64,000 bases of DNA. Origin: Phallusia mammillata. Lineage: Eukaryota > Chordata > Ascidiacea > Phlebobranchia > Ascidiidae. The translations under genes and the position numbers were made by a program. Each line of letters begins with the position of its first letter. Within the stretch, counting starts at the first letter, position 1. The notes under the pieces were generated by a model, which was given only the letters and a program-made list of their open reading frames with translations, ran no database searches and had not been told where the DNA came from. The DNA is taken from the NCBI GenBank assembly GCA_003260075.1, contig QLIY01000011.1:111063-175062 (forward strand), read 5' to 3'. This document shows, in pieces, positions 1 through 12,600 of the stretch.

Positions 1-866
1 TTTACTTGTAGTTGTTAACTACATGTATATTTGGTATGCAAGAAGGTAAGATCTTCTTGAGGGTGATGGGTTAACAAGGTAGAGAAACCCTCGGAATAGT
101 TTATATAACTAGATTCATCTAAATTGCGCCCTCGGTTACTTTCCTGTAAGCCTGCATTTATTTCCAGGTGAGACGAAATGTTGCATCAAACTAACAAGTT
201 GCAATCATACTTTCTGAATGCGTACACCGCACGTCGTACTCAGATCCTCAGCAGAAAATCAATTTTCAGCGCATAATTTCACATTTCCTCGCGACTTTAG
301 CTATATTTTTGATCAAGATAGGCTTATTATCTTGGACTTGCCGTCTGACTTATCAACAAAACCCGCCCTTTTTCCGTTCTCACGTCGCTAATCTTCACTG
401 TCGAGGCGGTCATGCGCTGCATGAATCACAGAGAGTCGCAAATTAATAACTTAACTTGCATGTTACCACTCAATTATTTACGAGCTGAGTGGCAAACGCA
501 CATGGCAATGCAGTCCCAGACCATTGTTCTTTCACTGACGGCGTCGACGTGCGTATGAAACGTGGAAATTTCAAATTCACATGTCAACCATGTTATATCA
601 AAACATATAGGAAGTCATGACCACTTACGAAAGGCAGAATTTGCCAACATATTAACAAACCGCCTGGAAAGAATTTTAATAGGACATTTCTCAGCAACGC
701 CTCTCGGTTCGATATCCTTGAGACTGACTAACACTAAACAAAATGTTCACACATTCACACGATTTGGGAAGACTTACTTTTGTGGTCAAATCTCCAGAGT
801 TTTGAGTGTTAACTAAATTGTCGCCACGGCAGTTCAATCGTGGTGATTCGTGTTCAAATATCGCGA
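1..866. other. gene-free flank downstream of ISY1
   Basis: I see no coding exon, RNA gene or bounded repeat here. The open reading frames present are short, lack splice-site context and resemble no family I know. The segment is presumably intergenic sequence beyond the 3' end of ISY1. Confidence 0.5.
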
Positions 867-876
867 TTTATTTATT
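867..876 (-). promoter_or_regulatory. ISY1 polyadenylation signal (two overlapping AATAAA)
   Basis: On the minus strand two overlapping AATAAA hexamers lie about 200 bases beyond the ISY1 stop codon, a normal distance for a polyadenylation signal. Confidence 0.55.
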
Positions 877-1071
877 GGGAAAGGTGTTAAGGTGCGAGGG
901 TTTCGGCAGGTTGAACGCATAGTCTTTGTTGCCATAGAAAGTGTTGGCTGCCTGTAAAGCCGACTTGACTTGGCGAAAAGTAATTTTCATCCATGACATT
1001 AACACTGCCCCTTGTCTTAATCCACGGATCTGTTTTCAAGCTGTATAAAACAGCTGGATTGGGTAGACACG

Positions 1072-3042
1072 TCACAAACCCATTAGGGTTTTTGCCTCGG
1101 CACTTTGTGCTTGTAGTGCCTCGCTTGCATACTGCTCCAACAATTCCCGCTTTTTCCGCCTTAGCAACGCGTCCTCAACGTCCTGTTGCGAGGGAACGGG
1201 TACATGGGCCACGAACGGCCGTGCGCCCTCTTGTGTCTCAACTTCGCGAAACTGTAAAACAATCAATCTATAATAGAATTTGTCTGGCTACCACTTGAAA
1301 GAGAGGCATATCCAGAGTTTTCTTGAGAAGTCCGGTCGCTTAACTCGTTGTTTTGAATTAGAAACCGGAATAGGCAACCAAACAACCGCTGTGTGACGTG
1401 TAAAATAGGTGTTTCATTAGGAAACTTCCCAAATTGAACTGTTGGAGGTACAGATGATTTGTAATGAAGTAAGGCTTTAACTAATTGACATCGGTTAATC
1501 TTGATCTTTACCTGATACAAGCATTTTTTTGGTCTAAATGAGTGCAGATTAACCAAGGTTTCCTGTATAGAATGTAGAACAGCACGGTGTTTCTTTGATT
1601 AAGTTAAGCAACACTACTTTTTCATACCTGAAAGATTTCTTCACCATCTTCGGTTGTTTCTGTTTTAACTTGGCTGTAAATATCACTATCTTCTTCTTCT
1701 TTTAAAGGCTCTGCTTCTTTCCATTCCCTTACAGCCTCTGCAACCACTTAAAACACCAACAAAGACATTGTTCAATTTGCTAAGAAGGATTTAATATGTG
1801 TGTTTACCTGTTTCTTCAAGCTCTCGTTCAAGAGGAACAATAACACCATCATCCTCATCTCTATATCCATAATAATCAGCATCAATAAATTTCATAAGTT
1901 GGCCTCTAGTTTTCTGAGCTTTTTTAGGTGCTAAAAGGTACAAGTATTATATCAACCTAAGTCACTTAAAACAGGGTTAGTATCAAGGTTTCATATCTTA
2001 CCATCCTTTTGAAATAACTCTCTAACCCCAGGCAAGTCTTTAGCTGCACCAAAATACCTATAGGAAAGTAATAATTGACCAACAAAGGAAATAAACGTAC
2101 CAACAATTTACGTACTTGTAACCTCTGTTCCCAGGTACCTCTTTGCCATCATGATCCAACATTTTGGGCCCAATTTTTTTGTAATTTGGACCACCAAGCT
2201 CAATAATTCGTTCCTCCCAATGTAGTTTCTCTCTCATTAGCTTGTTAATTTCATCATTTAAATCTCTAAGTCTTTATGTCAAAAAAATGAAATTGGAAAC
2301 CAACAATCCAGAAGAGTTTTAATGAATATTCGCTTACTGAAAATCAGGGAGACCAGCATTTTGAATCTGTGACACTTTTCGTGAAACCTCTCCGATAATT
2401 TGTCTTCTCCATTTCTCACATTTTCTCAAACTGTTACAGTGTGTAGCAAGATATGGTCGTCTTTCAACCACTTTGCCCTCCTCAAGTTTCATTTTTCGAA
2501 ATCGAGCAAGGGCAGTTCTGTTCATTGATAGAAAAAAGCATAATTAAAAATAGTGTAACATGTTTTTAGTGTGCAAACCAACAAAAATATACCAAACAAA
2601 TGATTTGTGACATGGTTCAGATACTATCAGACCCGAAAACATCACATTGACATACATGAAGTACATTTTTGATTCATTGAATAATAAGTTGTTTACAAAT
2701 GTTATGGACAGGTTTGTAAAATGGTTTTTAAAAACAATAATGGATTTAAATGCGTGTTTATTTTGAGAAATGTGTGTGTATTATTTTTTGCGTACAAAGT
2801 AGGAAAAAAGATACTTACACAGCCTTTTCTGCGCTTCTTGCCTGAAAACAAAAGCAAAAAAGTGACAAACAAACATATTATTACCTATGGCAGGTATAAG
2901 CCTATGGCATTAAAAAAACTGCAACATTCGCAAAACTTACGTACCATTTTTATGCAGTGACAGCAGCAGGGGGGGGGGGGCATTACCTATGGCAGCCTAT
3001 GGCATTAAAAAAACTGTAACATTCGCAAAACTTACGTACCAT
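1072..3042 (-). CDS. ISY1: pre-mRNA-splicing factor ISY1 homologue, 8 exons
   Basis: ISY1 is a component of the catalytic spliceosome (NineTeen-complex associated) and acts in the nucleus during the first splicing step. Exons (minus strand): 3040-3042 (or its duplicate 2945-2947), 2819-2841, 2338-2517, 2116-2271, 2002-2057, 1808-1930, 1628-1746, 1072-1251. All junctions are GT-AG and phases agree, giving 279 residues (human protein about 285). Diagnostic stretches are AEKAVTALARF and KWRRQIIGEVSRKV near the N-terminus, the RDLNDEIN helix, GNRGYKYFGAAKDLPGVREL in the middle, YYGYRDEDDGVIVPLE, and the C-terminal HVPVPSQQDVEDALLRRKK. The start codon stands alone in its exon: ATG is followed at once by a GTACGT donor. 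That exon occurs twice because of an assembly gap at 2969-2980. Identification is very secure. Confidence 0.95.
2969..2980. other. poly-G assembly junction duplicating ISY1 exon 1
   Basis: Twelve G separate two near-identical segments (about 2884-2968 and 2983-3065). Both carry the ATG plus donor of ISY1 exon 1. The left flank natively ends in GG, leaving 10 extra G, as expected for a 10-base gap recoded as G between overlapping contigs. Confidence 0.8.
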
Positions 3043-4052
3043 TTTTATGCAGTGACAGCAGCAGGGTTGTACAAAGAAATGCTGAAATACTTCTTTAAAA
3101 GTGAAGAAATAGCCGTTAAGAGTTTACCAGAGAAAATACGACTTCAATGAGAAAAATTGTGCACTAAACAAAACTACGTCTGAAAATCAAATCACACATT
3201 GGTTCACACCTATCTTACGTACACTCGTAAACAAATGATTTCAAAAACCTAACACTCATCATTATTAAGTCGTGTTTTTACGTCACAGTCGGTAAAAATT
3301 GTGATGTTACAAACTTTTAAATTAAATGTGGAATATTGTTTAAGTTTCAAAAATATTCTGCAATTTTTCATCTCACAGAAACGCTTCCAGTTAGAGAATT
3401 TGTAAAATCTAGTATGCGTAAAAACACGACAATTACAAACGCAAATGGCGCACGAGAGATATCTTCTTTATTTGTTTCTATGGGACTTGTGACTATTTGA
3501 ACAAGGAGCTTGTGTACAAATTAGGCCTAAGCGCATTTTTACAATTTTGTCATTTTCAACAACTTTGGATTATTGTTCGAGTTTAGCTAAGTATTAAGTA
3601 TCTTTAAAGTAAAATTGTTTATTTAAAAACTCAGCCAGGGAGCCCAATTAAACAGTACCCGGTATGACCACTGATCTAGAAAAGTCTTGTCTGGTATGCT
3701 GCACATTTCAGCTTTGTAATGTGTAATGGGAGATTTCCAGATTGGCCCGTATCAGTTAAGATGAACATGAATTCGTAACTGGGATGATCTGAAGCGTCTA
3801 TGCAGAGGCAGACCAGCGATCATTTATATTCTTTGTGCGCTCGTTCTGAAAGTCATCCAATGAACGTAAAATTCCTGCATGTTGTACTCTATGTGCACAC
3901 TTTCATAGATGGTAGCTTCATTAAATTCGGCAAAGACTGGATCGAATTAACATTCAGCTGATGTTTGGTAATAGTTTTTCATCAAATTAACAAGGGTCGT
4001 TCATTCTGTTAATGGCATCGTAGCCTAGGCTACGTAGGCCAGCAGGTCCAAA

Positions 4053-4246
4053 CAGTAGCGTAGCCAGGGAGGGGCCAAAGGGGCCATGGCCCCTCCCAAT
4101 TTTTAAAGTTGTACATTGATAAACTTTAATTTAGTGTAGTTTCGTCCCTCATCATTGTGGTTTCGTTTCTCAACTATCAAAGGAATATATAAATTAGGCC
4201 TACTAAAAATGAATTTTGTCATCAAGTTGTAAGCCGAAATCCATGC

Positions 4247-4308
<62 letters not shown>

Positions 4309-4425
4309 CGAACCACGGTTTGGCAAGTCACGTTTTTGGTAACAGTACGCCGAGCGTTAGCAAAAAGTTGTATTAGACAACAAATTATTTGGCCCCTCCC
4401 AAAATTTTTGGTGCCTACGCCACTG
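4053..4425. mobile_element. hAT-type non-autonomous transposon, TIR CAGTRGCGTAGCC, 8-bp TSD
   Basis: The element begins CAGTAGCGTAGCC and ends with the inverted counterpart (reverse complement CAGTGGCGTAGG). It is flanked by perfect 8-base direct repeats GGTCCAAA at 4045-4052 and 4426-4433. Eight-base target duplications with CA..TG ends are characteristic of the hAT superfamily. No transposase is visible, so it is a MITE or deletion derivative. Its interior is interrupted by a 59-G run at 4249-4307, probably an unfilled gap. Confidence 0.9.
4249..4307. other. long poly-G run (probable scaffold gap)
   Basis: Fifty-nine consecutive G with no repeated flanks. Probably a gap of estimated size whose N bases were recoded as G; a genuine homopolymer this long is unlikely. 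Confidence 0.7.
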
Positions 4426-5650
4426 GGTCCAAACCGCGTTCTGGTGATTTAATCGGTTTACATCCCCTTTCGTTTGTTTTTACTTTACCCATTATCTACA
4501 CGGCCTTACTAAACTCCCCAAGAATTTCGACTGTGCTCTACCGACACCATGCAGTTCGTTATTTTTGACACGCCAAATAGCTGTATCTTCAGTCGGTTGT
4601 TCTGTAAACAATATTTTTATGGTGGCGATATACAAGCTGCATTTATGCTGGTTCGGTTCCAAATTGGGTTGAAGACCAAATAAAATATGGGTTAAACACC
4701 AGTCCGGGTTTTTAAGAATAGAATTGTAGCCTATAGTTCGCGTGCGCAGTAATGAAAAAGAAAACGTCCGTTCCGGTTCGCAGGTTCGGATTTAGTTCCG
4801 GATCGACTCCCTGGATTAAGATGGAGACATTTAGCGCTTTTGTTGGGTGTTTCAGAATAGCTTTTACTAACCCAGGTTTTTGGTTTATCTCAATGAAACA
4901 GAAATAACCCGCGAACTATTCAAAACCACTGACCACAAAGTGCATCATACACACATTTCAAATAGCGATAAGCACCGTAAAATTCGGCACGAACACATAT
5001 GCATTTAATTAGTGATCAATATAGCCACATAAAATAAAAAGTGTATGATCCAAAGGTAGTGCTGGAAAAGTGCACAGTGTAATGGCTGGTAAGAATAGAA
5101 AAGAAACAATTGAAAGTGGTTGCACCAATGACCAAACGATTTGTGGATGCAGTACTGTCACATGCTTACAAGTTTATGCAAATGAGTGCTTCTGCTTAAA
5201 AAAAATAATTTCGTAAAATCCATGAAACAAAAAAGGTATTACAGTTTTGCTACTGTTTTGTGTTGCCATATACTAAACATACAAAAACGTACATCAGAAT
5301 ACAAAATGCAACAACTAAAAAACGAAACCGACAAAAGTGGTTAATTTACAGAATATGGGTGTTTCATAAAACATAAAACATCAAAAAGTGTTATGTAAGC
5401 TCCCAGCTTTTGAAAGCACCTTCTAGTCTCATAAAAGCAACACTGATACTTTGGCACTTTCTGAGAAGAAAACGTAATTCAACATACATTGTATGCAGTG
5501 CACCTTTTGTAGAAGCAGGGTCAACAAAACGTTAAAAAGCCATTTTTATACTTCATGTGTGTCACAATGTTTATTTTTAAATACTTGAAACAAACATTGG
5601 TTGACTTTGCTACTGGACTAATCCGGCGATAAGCATTCAACAAGTCATGT

Positions 5651-5656
5651 TTTATT
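5651..5656 (-). promoter_or_regulatory. HS2ST1 polyadenylation signal
   Basis: AATAAA on the minus strand about 35 bases beyond the HS2ST1 stop codon. Confidence 0.45.
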
Positions 5657-5690
5657 AGTTGTGTATATAACCATAGCAGAAGATTTTGAC

Positions 5691-8600
5691 TCATTTTATA
5701 ATCATGCCTTTGGGACCATAAACTTTCTCATATCTGAAACCATTGGAAACAAGTTCACCATTTGTATCGGTCAGTTGCTTTTTTATAAAGTTGAAATGAT
5801 TCACTGTAAAGTCATAGAGCTCACGCTCCATTTTGTAGATCTTGGAGTTTTTCATTTTTGCAATGCCCTGCTCTGATAAAGGCTCCTTATGTAATGTATT
5901 TCTCAAATGTGACTTTGTGCCTAGAACATACAATGGCTCATTGGACTTCGTCTCAATAACTTAAAAAAATAGTTTAAAAAAAAAACAAATCAAATTTACC
6001 TTCGCGATATTTTTCAGACATCCCACGAAACATACTGGGCAGAATAGCTTCAAGGACTTCAACAAACTCGTCAATTCGCTCAGTTACACCAACTAATGTG
6101 TATTGTGTGATGACATTCTTTTTAGCCTCTGCAAGTGCCCATGAACTACCAATCTTCCTGTAGAAAGTAAAACAATTTCACAGCTTCACAAGACTCTGTT
6201 CCAAGTGTTCAGACACTGCTAAATTGCCATACAACAAAGCAGTAAATTAAGCTGTACAGAAAGTATCTGATTGGAACTAGTGTAGTGCACAACATAAATA
6301 GACCAGTTTGTATCTTTCTTATCACTGAAAATATGTACTTATTGTTTGTTATGGTCAGTTATGGCATAAAAAAAATGCAAAAACAGCTTCTATAATCTAC
6401 AATAATTTCAACACAAACAAGAAGAAAAAACACATACAAGCATTCAGCTGCTTGTCCACACATCATTGGAATCTGAAGCCATAATTTTTTTGGTTGACAG
6501 TCATATTCTCCTCTATCAATACACTGATCAAAGGTCTGTAAAAAAACATTTGACAAAAAAAAATATTTGCAAGGAAAATAGCACAATTCTTGGCGTAGCA
6601 TTGACCACAGACTTACAGTTTTGTCCCCTTGCTTCTTTCTTGACAATCCCTTTCTATAATCATCTCCATATCTTAGAAAATAGTAATGGGACACCAAGCG
6701 ATCAAGTGGTTCCCGAAGAATATTTATGTAGTAAGGGTTTTGAAATCCTAAACTGCTGAAAGAATAGTAATAAAAGTGTCCATGGTAAAAAGCAGGCTTC
6801 ACTGCATCCCAATGTGTTATATTCCAAGCAAGAGAAATCTGTAAAATAACTAGAAAACTGGCTTTCTGATATACTTCCATTTCATACGATATTTACCAAT
6901 TTACTAGACTATACACAATTTTATCTACATAAATGATTGTTTTTGTAAGCAAAAACGAATGGGTCCCCACACGCGTGTTTATGCGGATTTACGGTAAACC
7001 TATGTGGCGGTTATTTTTAGATTTTTAGACAAAGCATTAACTGTGATGATAATTAAGTGACTATGCAAATAAAACTTGACTTAACTTTAAAAGTTTTTGT
7101 CCGCATTCTTTTTGCATCATTATTGTCATATAATTACAAAAAATCTTCACTTCAGTGCTAGTCATGTATAAATTAGGCTGAACGGTTTTCACTTAACTTT
7201 GTTTCGCAAAAACGACCGTTTAATGACCTTTTGACACTGTTTTTAAAAGCATGCAGTCCTTAGTGTTCAACAATACCGTTCAGCCTAATTAATACATGAC
7301 TTAAGTACTGATTCTTGAATTGATTTGTCAAAAATAAAGAAGATACGTTATGACGAAAAATTCTTAACGGTGTTGTAATGCCTACAAGTTGACCTTTAGT
7401 GACCCGTGGTTATGCGACGGCCAAGCTGACAACGAGAATTTAAAGATCATTTATCACGGCATTCAAAAAAGTTAAGTTTATTTTTTCATATTTATGGTGA
7501 TGAACGACGTTTTGCCTGACATAAACGAAACCGAAGTACGTTCATCAAGTCTCCCTTGGGACTTATATCTGACTGATAGCGTACACATATTATGGGTTAT
7601 GAAGGTAACTGGCCAAATTTTAAATACTAAACGAATACCCTGCTTAGACAATTGTTAAAATTTGTAAATATATCTGCACATGTATTTCTGCCCTAAAACT
7701 AAAACCGATTATTTCGGGGTTTAAAGGGTGAATCCGAAAAAAAGATACAAAATTCTTTAAAAAAACCTTACATTGCATCAAACTCGAGATGCTGTACTTT
7801 AGTCAGTACAGCTGTTTTAAAAAAATTACGTTTTGGGGGGGGGGGCTGGGTCAATGGGGTCAAACTTCAGGAGGATCAAATTTGGATTATTAACTAACAT
7901 CTCGCCTAATTTGAGTAAATTCAAAGCACTCTTTCTTGACCAAACGTGTCTCACAAGCCAGCGTTAGACAGAAAAAAGAAGGGGACCCATAATAAATGCA
8001 CAAATGATAACAAAAATTTTGACAACACTAGACATACATTACAATCTAATATTCTTTTGACTGTTTTGAATATGATACTTTGTACTGTACAAGTATAATT
8101 GCTGTTTAGGGCATAGGTTTTCACCACTGCTAATGCTGTAAACACTTCTGGTTTTGAGACATTAAGTAATTTACTTCTACCTCATTGGGTTTAGAACCAA
8201 AAACGTGATGCATCATTTTTATGTTTTTATGCAAACTTTGTAAAGATAAGTACCTGATCTGCCAAAGAAACTGTTAATTTGTTTCCAGTAGTGTTTATGT
8301 GAAGAACATAGATTTCATTTTGTTTGGACAAGTCATATACAAGATTTGTAAAACTGGTGCTCCCACTCTTCGGAATTCTATTGTACAGAACCACAGGCAA
8401 AAACTGTACACAAAGAGATGTTGCATATCATATTTCAGTGTAAATGTGTCATAGAATTGAGGCGTTCTAATATAAAATATGTAGTAAGTCATACTTTATT
8501 AGTGGTTTCACGAATTTTGTTTCCGGGGATGTCTTTTGGGGTGATTATTCCTGCAAAACAAAAATACATCTGCTTAGTAGTTTACATGACAATTCAACTG

Positions 8601-8832
8601 ATTTAGTAATGATTTCCTTAAAAGTAATTTTTATCCATAAAAGTAAATTTTAGTAATCGTATCTCTAAATGTAATTGGCATTTACCTAAATACATGAACA
8701 GACTTCGTTGTTCTTTTACCAAAAGACATGCTGCTTACCTGTGTGTTGGTTATGTAAAGAAGAAATCTGCCATTCGATAAAAATAAACGCTAAAAAAACA
8801 ATTGTTAATAAAAGAGAAAATTGCTTGTGCAT
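5691..8832 (-). CDS. HS2ST1: heparan sulfate 2-O-sulfotransferase, 7 exons
   Basis: This Golgi type II membrane enzyme transfers sulfate from PAPS to the 2-O position of iduronate in heparan sulfate. Coding exons (minus strand): 8739-8832, 8495-8550, 8254-8403, 6617-6838, 6438-6535, 6000-6157, 5691-5959; all phases agree and give 348 residues (human 356). Residues 1-32 contain a short basic start and a hydrophobic signal anchor (FSLLLTIVFLAFIF). The 5'-PSB loop for PAPS is PKSGSTS at residues 61-67. The probable catalytic histidine lies in FYHGH (119/121). The 3'-PSB region follows with REPLDRLVSHYYFLRYGDD. Family-specific stretches are the disulfide region DCQPKKLWLQIP, LVGVTERIDEF and GTKSHLRNT. 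The start was chosen because it precedes the signal anchor directly and splices in phase. Confidence 0.95.
7161..7300. mobile_element. short MITE-like element with 26-bp terminal inverted repeats
   Basis: The 26 bases starting at 7161 (GTCATGTATAAATTAGGCTG...) are the reverse complement of the 26 ending at 7300 with one mismatch. The 140-base unit lies in an HS2ST1 intron and has no coding capacity. I could not identify a clear target duplication, so the superfamily is unassigned. Confidence 0.65.
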
Positions 8833-9673
8833 CAGGATTATCCTCATTTGACTGATGTCGACTAAAATGCCAAAATAGATGCAACTTGGAACACACCTTA
8901 AAGCCAAAATACAGGTCAAATTTGTTTAATTGTTTCCACAATAGACAACAGTTTAACTCTTTTTAAGTGATGAACAAGTATAACACAAATGAATAGAATA
9001 AAACTATTATTATGTGCTTGTAAGCATTACATTACATACACAGACCATACACATGTAACTGTTTCCAAATACGAATAAGGAAAGCATGTTTCTTATCAAG
9101 TTTAACAACAACCTCTGCAGGAAAATTTTACGCAAAACCGGTCATGCGTTAAATTTCCCAACAAAAGATGCTGAATTTGAAACGTCAGTTAAAAGTACAC
9201 ATTGTCATCATATATTGAATCATAACTTGAATTGTACGAATAATAACAGTAACACTGACCATATTTTTGCCAAAAAAACATTCACTGTGTTCTTGCAATA
9301 TGCTATCTAGAAATTTGTTTCGTACATGCATGAAAAAAACATTCAAAAGGCATTTTTTTGCGGGTACCGGTACGGTCAATGTGTGTACTGTAGTTGTGTT
9401 GTTGTGGCCAGATGAATTGTTTTTAATTTTAGCATAAAGCAAAAGTAAAAAATTGCTAATACGTACTTAAAAACAGCCGAACAAAAGTTTTTTATAGAGT
9501 ATTTTGCGGTCACCAACACAAAGTGTATTAGTTTTGTTTTAAACCCAAATGGAAATACAGTACGGCGTAAAATGCACATCGATCGTTACAGTTCCGTTAC
9601 CGGTACTTTTTGTCCTGAAGACAGGTCAAGAGGTCATAAACTCATGATAGGTTTCGGTTTCGGAAAGTAAAGC
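8833..9673. promoter_or_regulatory. divergent promoter region between HS2ST1 and NGLY1
   Basis: HS2ST1 (-) and NGLY1 (+) start codons face away from each other across 841 bases. Both promoters and 5' UTRs must lie here unless 5' exons are trans-spliced. I see no recognisable TATA box or repeat. The assignment rests on geometry alone. Confidence 0.5.
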
Positions 9674-12600
9674 ATGTCGAGCGATGCTGTCAAAATTTTA
9701 AAAACCAACAGTGATGTTGACTTCAACATGGGATCTAAAACACTTATTCGAATTGCAAGCAACATTTTAAAGTTTGTATTATTCAATTTGTGTTTTACAT
9801 GTGTGTGCATTTTGCAAATGGTGCTCTGCAGTTGAAAATTTCATTTGTTTTAGATCACCTACTGAAGTAAAATTTCGATCAATTCGGATTGACAGTAAAG
9901 CTTTCACAGAGAAAATTTTACCATTTGATGGAGCTGTACAGTGTTTAATGGAAATGGGGTTTCAGGTATTTGTTCTTTTGATACTGTGTAAGCTCTAAAA
10001 CAACAAGTTGGCTAATAGTTTTCGTTATTGTTTTCACATTTTTTTGATTATTGAGAACTCACTGTAATGCTGCTAGGTAAAACCCATTTACAATAACTTG
10101 TCGCACTTGTTCAACCAACAATAAATTTGTTTTGCTCACATTTTTTTACAGGAAGATAATGACCGTTTTACTCTGGCAATGACAAACAATCTTGCAGATC
10201 TCAGAGAAATTCTGAGACAATTACAAGAAGCTTTTGAAACCCAAAACAAAAAAGTCAGTCCAGAAGTCATGACTTCTCAAAAAAACATATACCAAAGGTT
10301 TCTAATGTTCTAAATGTACAGCTACACTTTTAGCAGTTTAGGCTTGTTACTGAATAATAGTGTTTTACCATAATTAATTATTACACATGTACAGATTGTA
10401 TTGCAGTTTTGTTTATTCCTGAAACATATTGTATGATGTTTTATAATCGCAGGATTGTTTCACATTTCCAGCACTCATTTATTTATGAAAATAAATCTTT
10501 GCAAAGAAAAGCAAAAGCATTGGTACCTTTCGATAAACTTACCGCCCGAGCACATACTAAGATGACCCATAAACAGAAACCAGGTGAGTTGGAAACTTGC
10601 TGCATTGCTGTAGAACCTAATAGAAAGACAAACTAGCTAAATACTTTAATTAATTAATTTCTTCAAAATTAAATTTGTGAAAAAATCACAATTCTGAATG
10701 TATTTATTTAATTGCTTTTCTGACTTTGTTATCCTTTTGTAGACACTGCAAATTTTCAACACTTTCTCCTACTTGAGGTTTTATCTTGGTTTAAGCGAGA
10801 CTTTTTCAAATGGATGGACAAGCCAATATGTCCAAACTGCAACAATGACAGTAATGTGGAAAATACAGGTAACTTTTTTCTTTAAGCTCCGCAAAAAATG
10901 TTAACTTTTGCTAGAAAGACTGGTCCAAGGAAAACCCTTAAACAAGATCACTATCTAAAAAACGTTATTTCCAGGCATGGCATCTCCAAGTGATGAAGAT
11001 ATGATATGGCAAGCCTCAAGAGTCGAAGCATATGTTTGTAGAAAGTGCGGAAAAAGTCTTAGATTTCCGAGATACAACCATCCTGAAAAGCTACTAGAGA
11101 CTAGAAAAGGTAAGCTTTCTTTTCAGTGTGTCAGAAAGTGAAACGGTCATTGTGCACAGTTATGTTTGACCAGTGCAGGAATTTATTATCATGTTTTGTT
11201 TTCCAGGGCGGTGTGGAGAATGGGCAAACTGCTTTACACTTATATGTAGATCTCTAGACTTTGAAGCTAGACATGTAATGGATTGGACTGATCATGTTTG
11301 GACTGAGGTATTTGCCTTAATCGCTGACTTTAAACACAGCAAACAAAGACTCATGATTTTTTATCTTACTAATAAAACCGGCTAAAATTTTACCATTTCT
11401 TTCTATATTTGAAATTTATTGCTTTAATACTCAAACAATTGGGGCAAAAAAAGGGTTATGAAAATTTTAACCATTGGTGTTTTCTAGGTATTTATCAACA
11501 AATGGGACCGCTGGGTTCACTGTGATCCTTGCGAAAACGCCTGTGACACAGGGGGGGGGGTCTTAATCGCTGATTTTAAACACAGCAAACAAAGACTCAT
11601 GATTTTTTATCCTACTAATAAAACCGGCTAAAATTATACCATTTGTTTCTATATTTGAAATGTATTGCTTTAATACTCAAACAATTGGGGCAAAAAAAGG
11701 TTATGAAAATGTTAACCATTGGTGTTTTCTAGGTATTTATCAACAAGTGGGACCGCTGGGTTCACTGTGATCCTTGCGAAAACGCCTGTGACACACCGCT
11801 AGTATACGAGAAGGGATGGAAGAAAAAGCTGTCGCTAGTGGTCGCTGCTAACGCGAACCAGGTTATTGACGTCACCATGCGCTACACTGTCGATCCAAAG
11901 TCGGTGACGCAACGCCAAATGACAATGTTCGACCGGAAGTGGTTGGACGAACAGATTGATTTGCTGAACGCGTCAGCCGTTTCATCGATGCCTCCACAAC
12001 GTTTGGTAAATACAAAATATTTTGGGGTAAATATAAATTGTCATAGTTAAAGCCAGGCCCAGAGTTGTAAGTCGAAGCGGGTTCGGGCTTTGGTTTTTGT
12101 AACAAACAGGCTGGGGGGGGGGTACAACGTTTGGTAAATACAAATTATGTTCGGGTAAATATAAATTCTCATAGTTATAGCCCGGCCCAGAGTTGTAAGT
12201 CGAGTCGAGTTCGGGCTTTGGTTTTTGTAACAAACAGGCTTAATTCGGGCCTCACTTTACGTTCTGTGTCCGTAATTTTTTAAATGCAATTTACCAAGAT
12301 AAGTAGCTAGTTGCTGGGCTTGCCCAACAGCCCTAAAACGTCTTCTTTAAGCCATTGTCTACTGTTGTCCATTGTGTAGGTCTTCTTTATTATAGGCTTT
12401 CGGGCCTAATCGGGCTTTTCCAAAACGATCCAGGTTCGGGCTGGGTTTGGGGGGGGGGCTTCACGTTCTGTGTCCATAATTTTTTAAATACAATTTACCG
12501 AGCTGAGTAGCTAGTTGCTGGGCTTGCCCAACAGCCCTAACACGTCTTGTTTAAGCTATTGTCTACTATTGTCCATTGTGTAGGTCTTCTTTATTATAGG

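Larger units (their letters stand above)
3043..5650. other. intergenic region between ISY1 and HS2ST1
   Basis: This holds the presumed ISY1 promoter at its left side, a hAT-type element at 4053-4425 and AT-rich sequence. I see no coding exon. A plus-strand frame at 4216-4452 contains a poly-glycine tract only because it runs through a poly-G gap. Confidence 0.5.

Noticed and set aside
562..816. 84-codon frame near the left edge
   Set aside because: No family resemblance and no splice-site support.
2884..3065. Tandem duplication of local sequence read as a biological duplication
   Set aside because: The same pattern recurs at most of the short poly-G runs of near-constant length, which points to an assembly cause.
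4216..4452. Frame with a poly-glycine tract
   Set aside because: The tract is produced by the 59-G run inside a hAT element; no start context, no homology.
10254..10310. Possible extension of NGLY1 exon 3 ([11 protein letters not shown]...)
   Set aside because: Reading on breaks phase with the next exon; a donor at GTCAGT joins in phase to HSFIYENK, matching the family.
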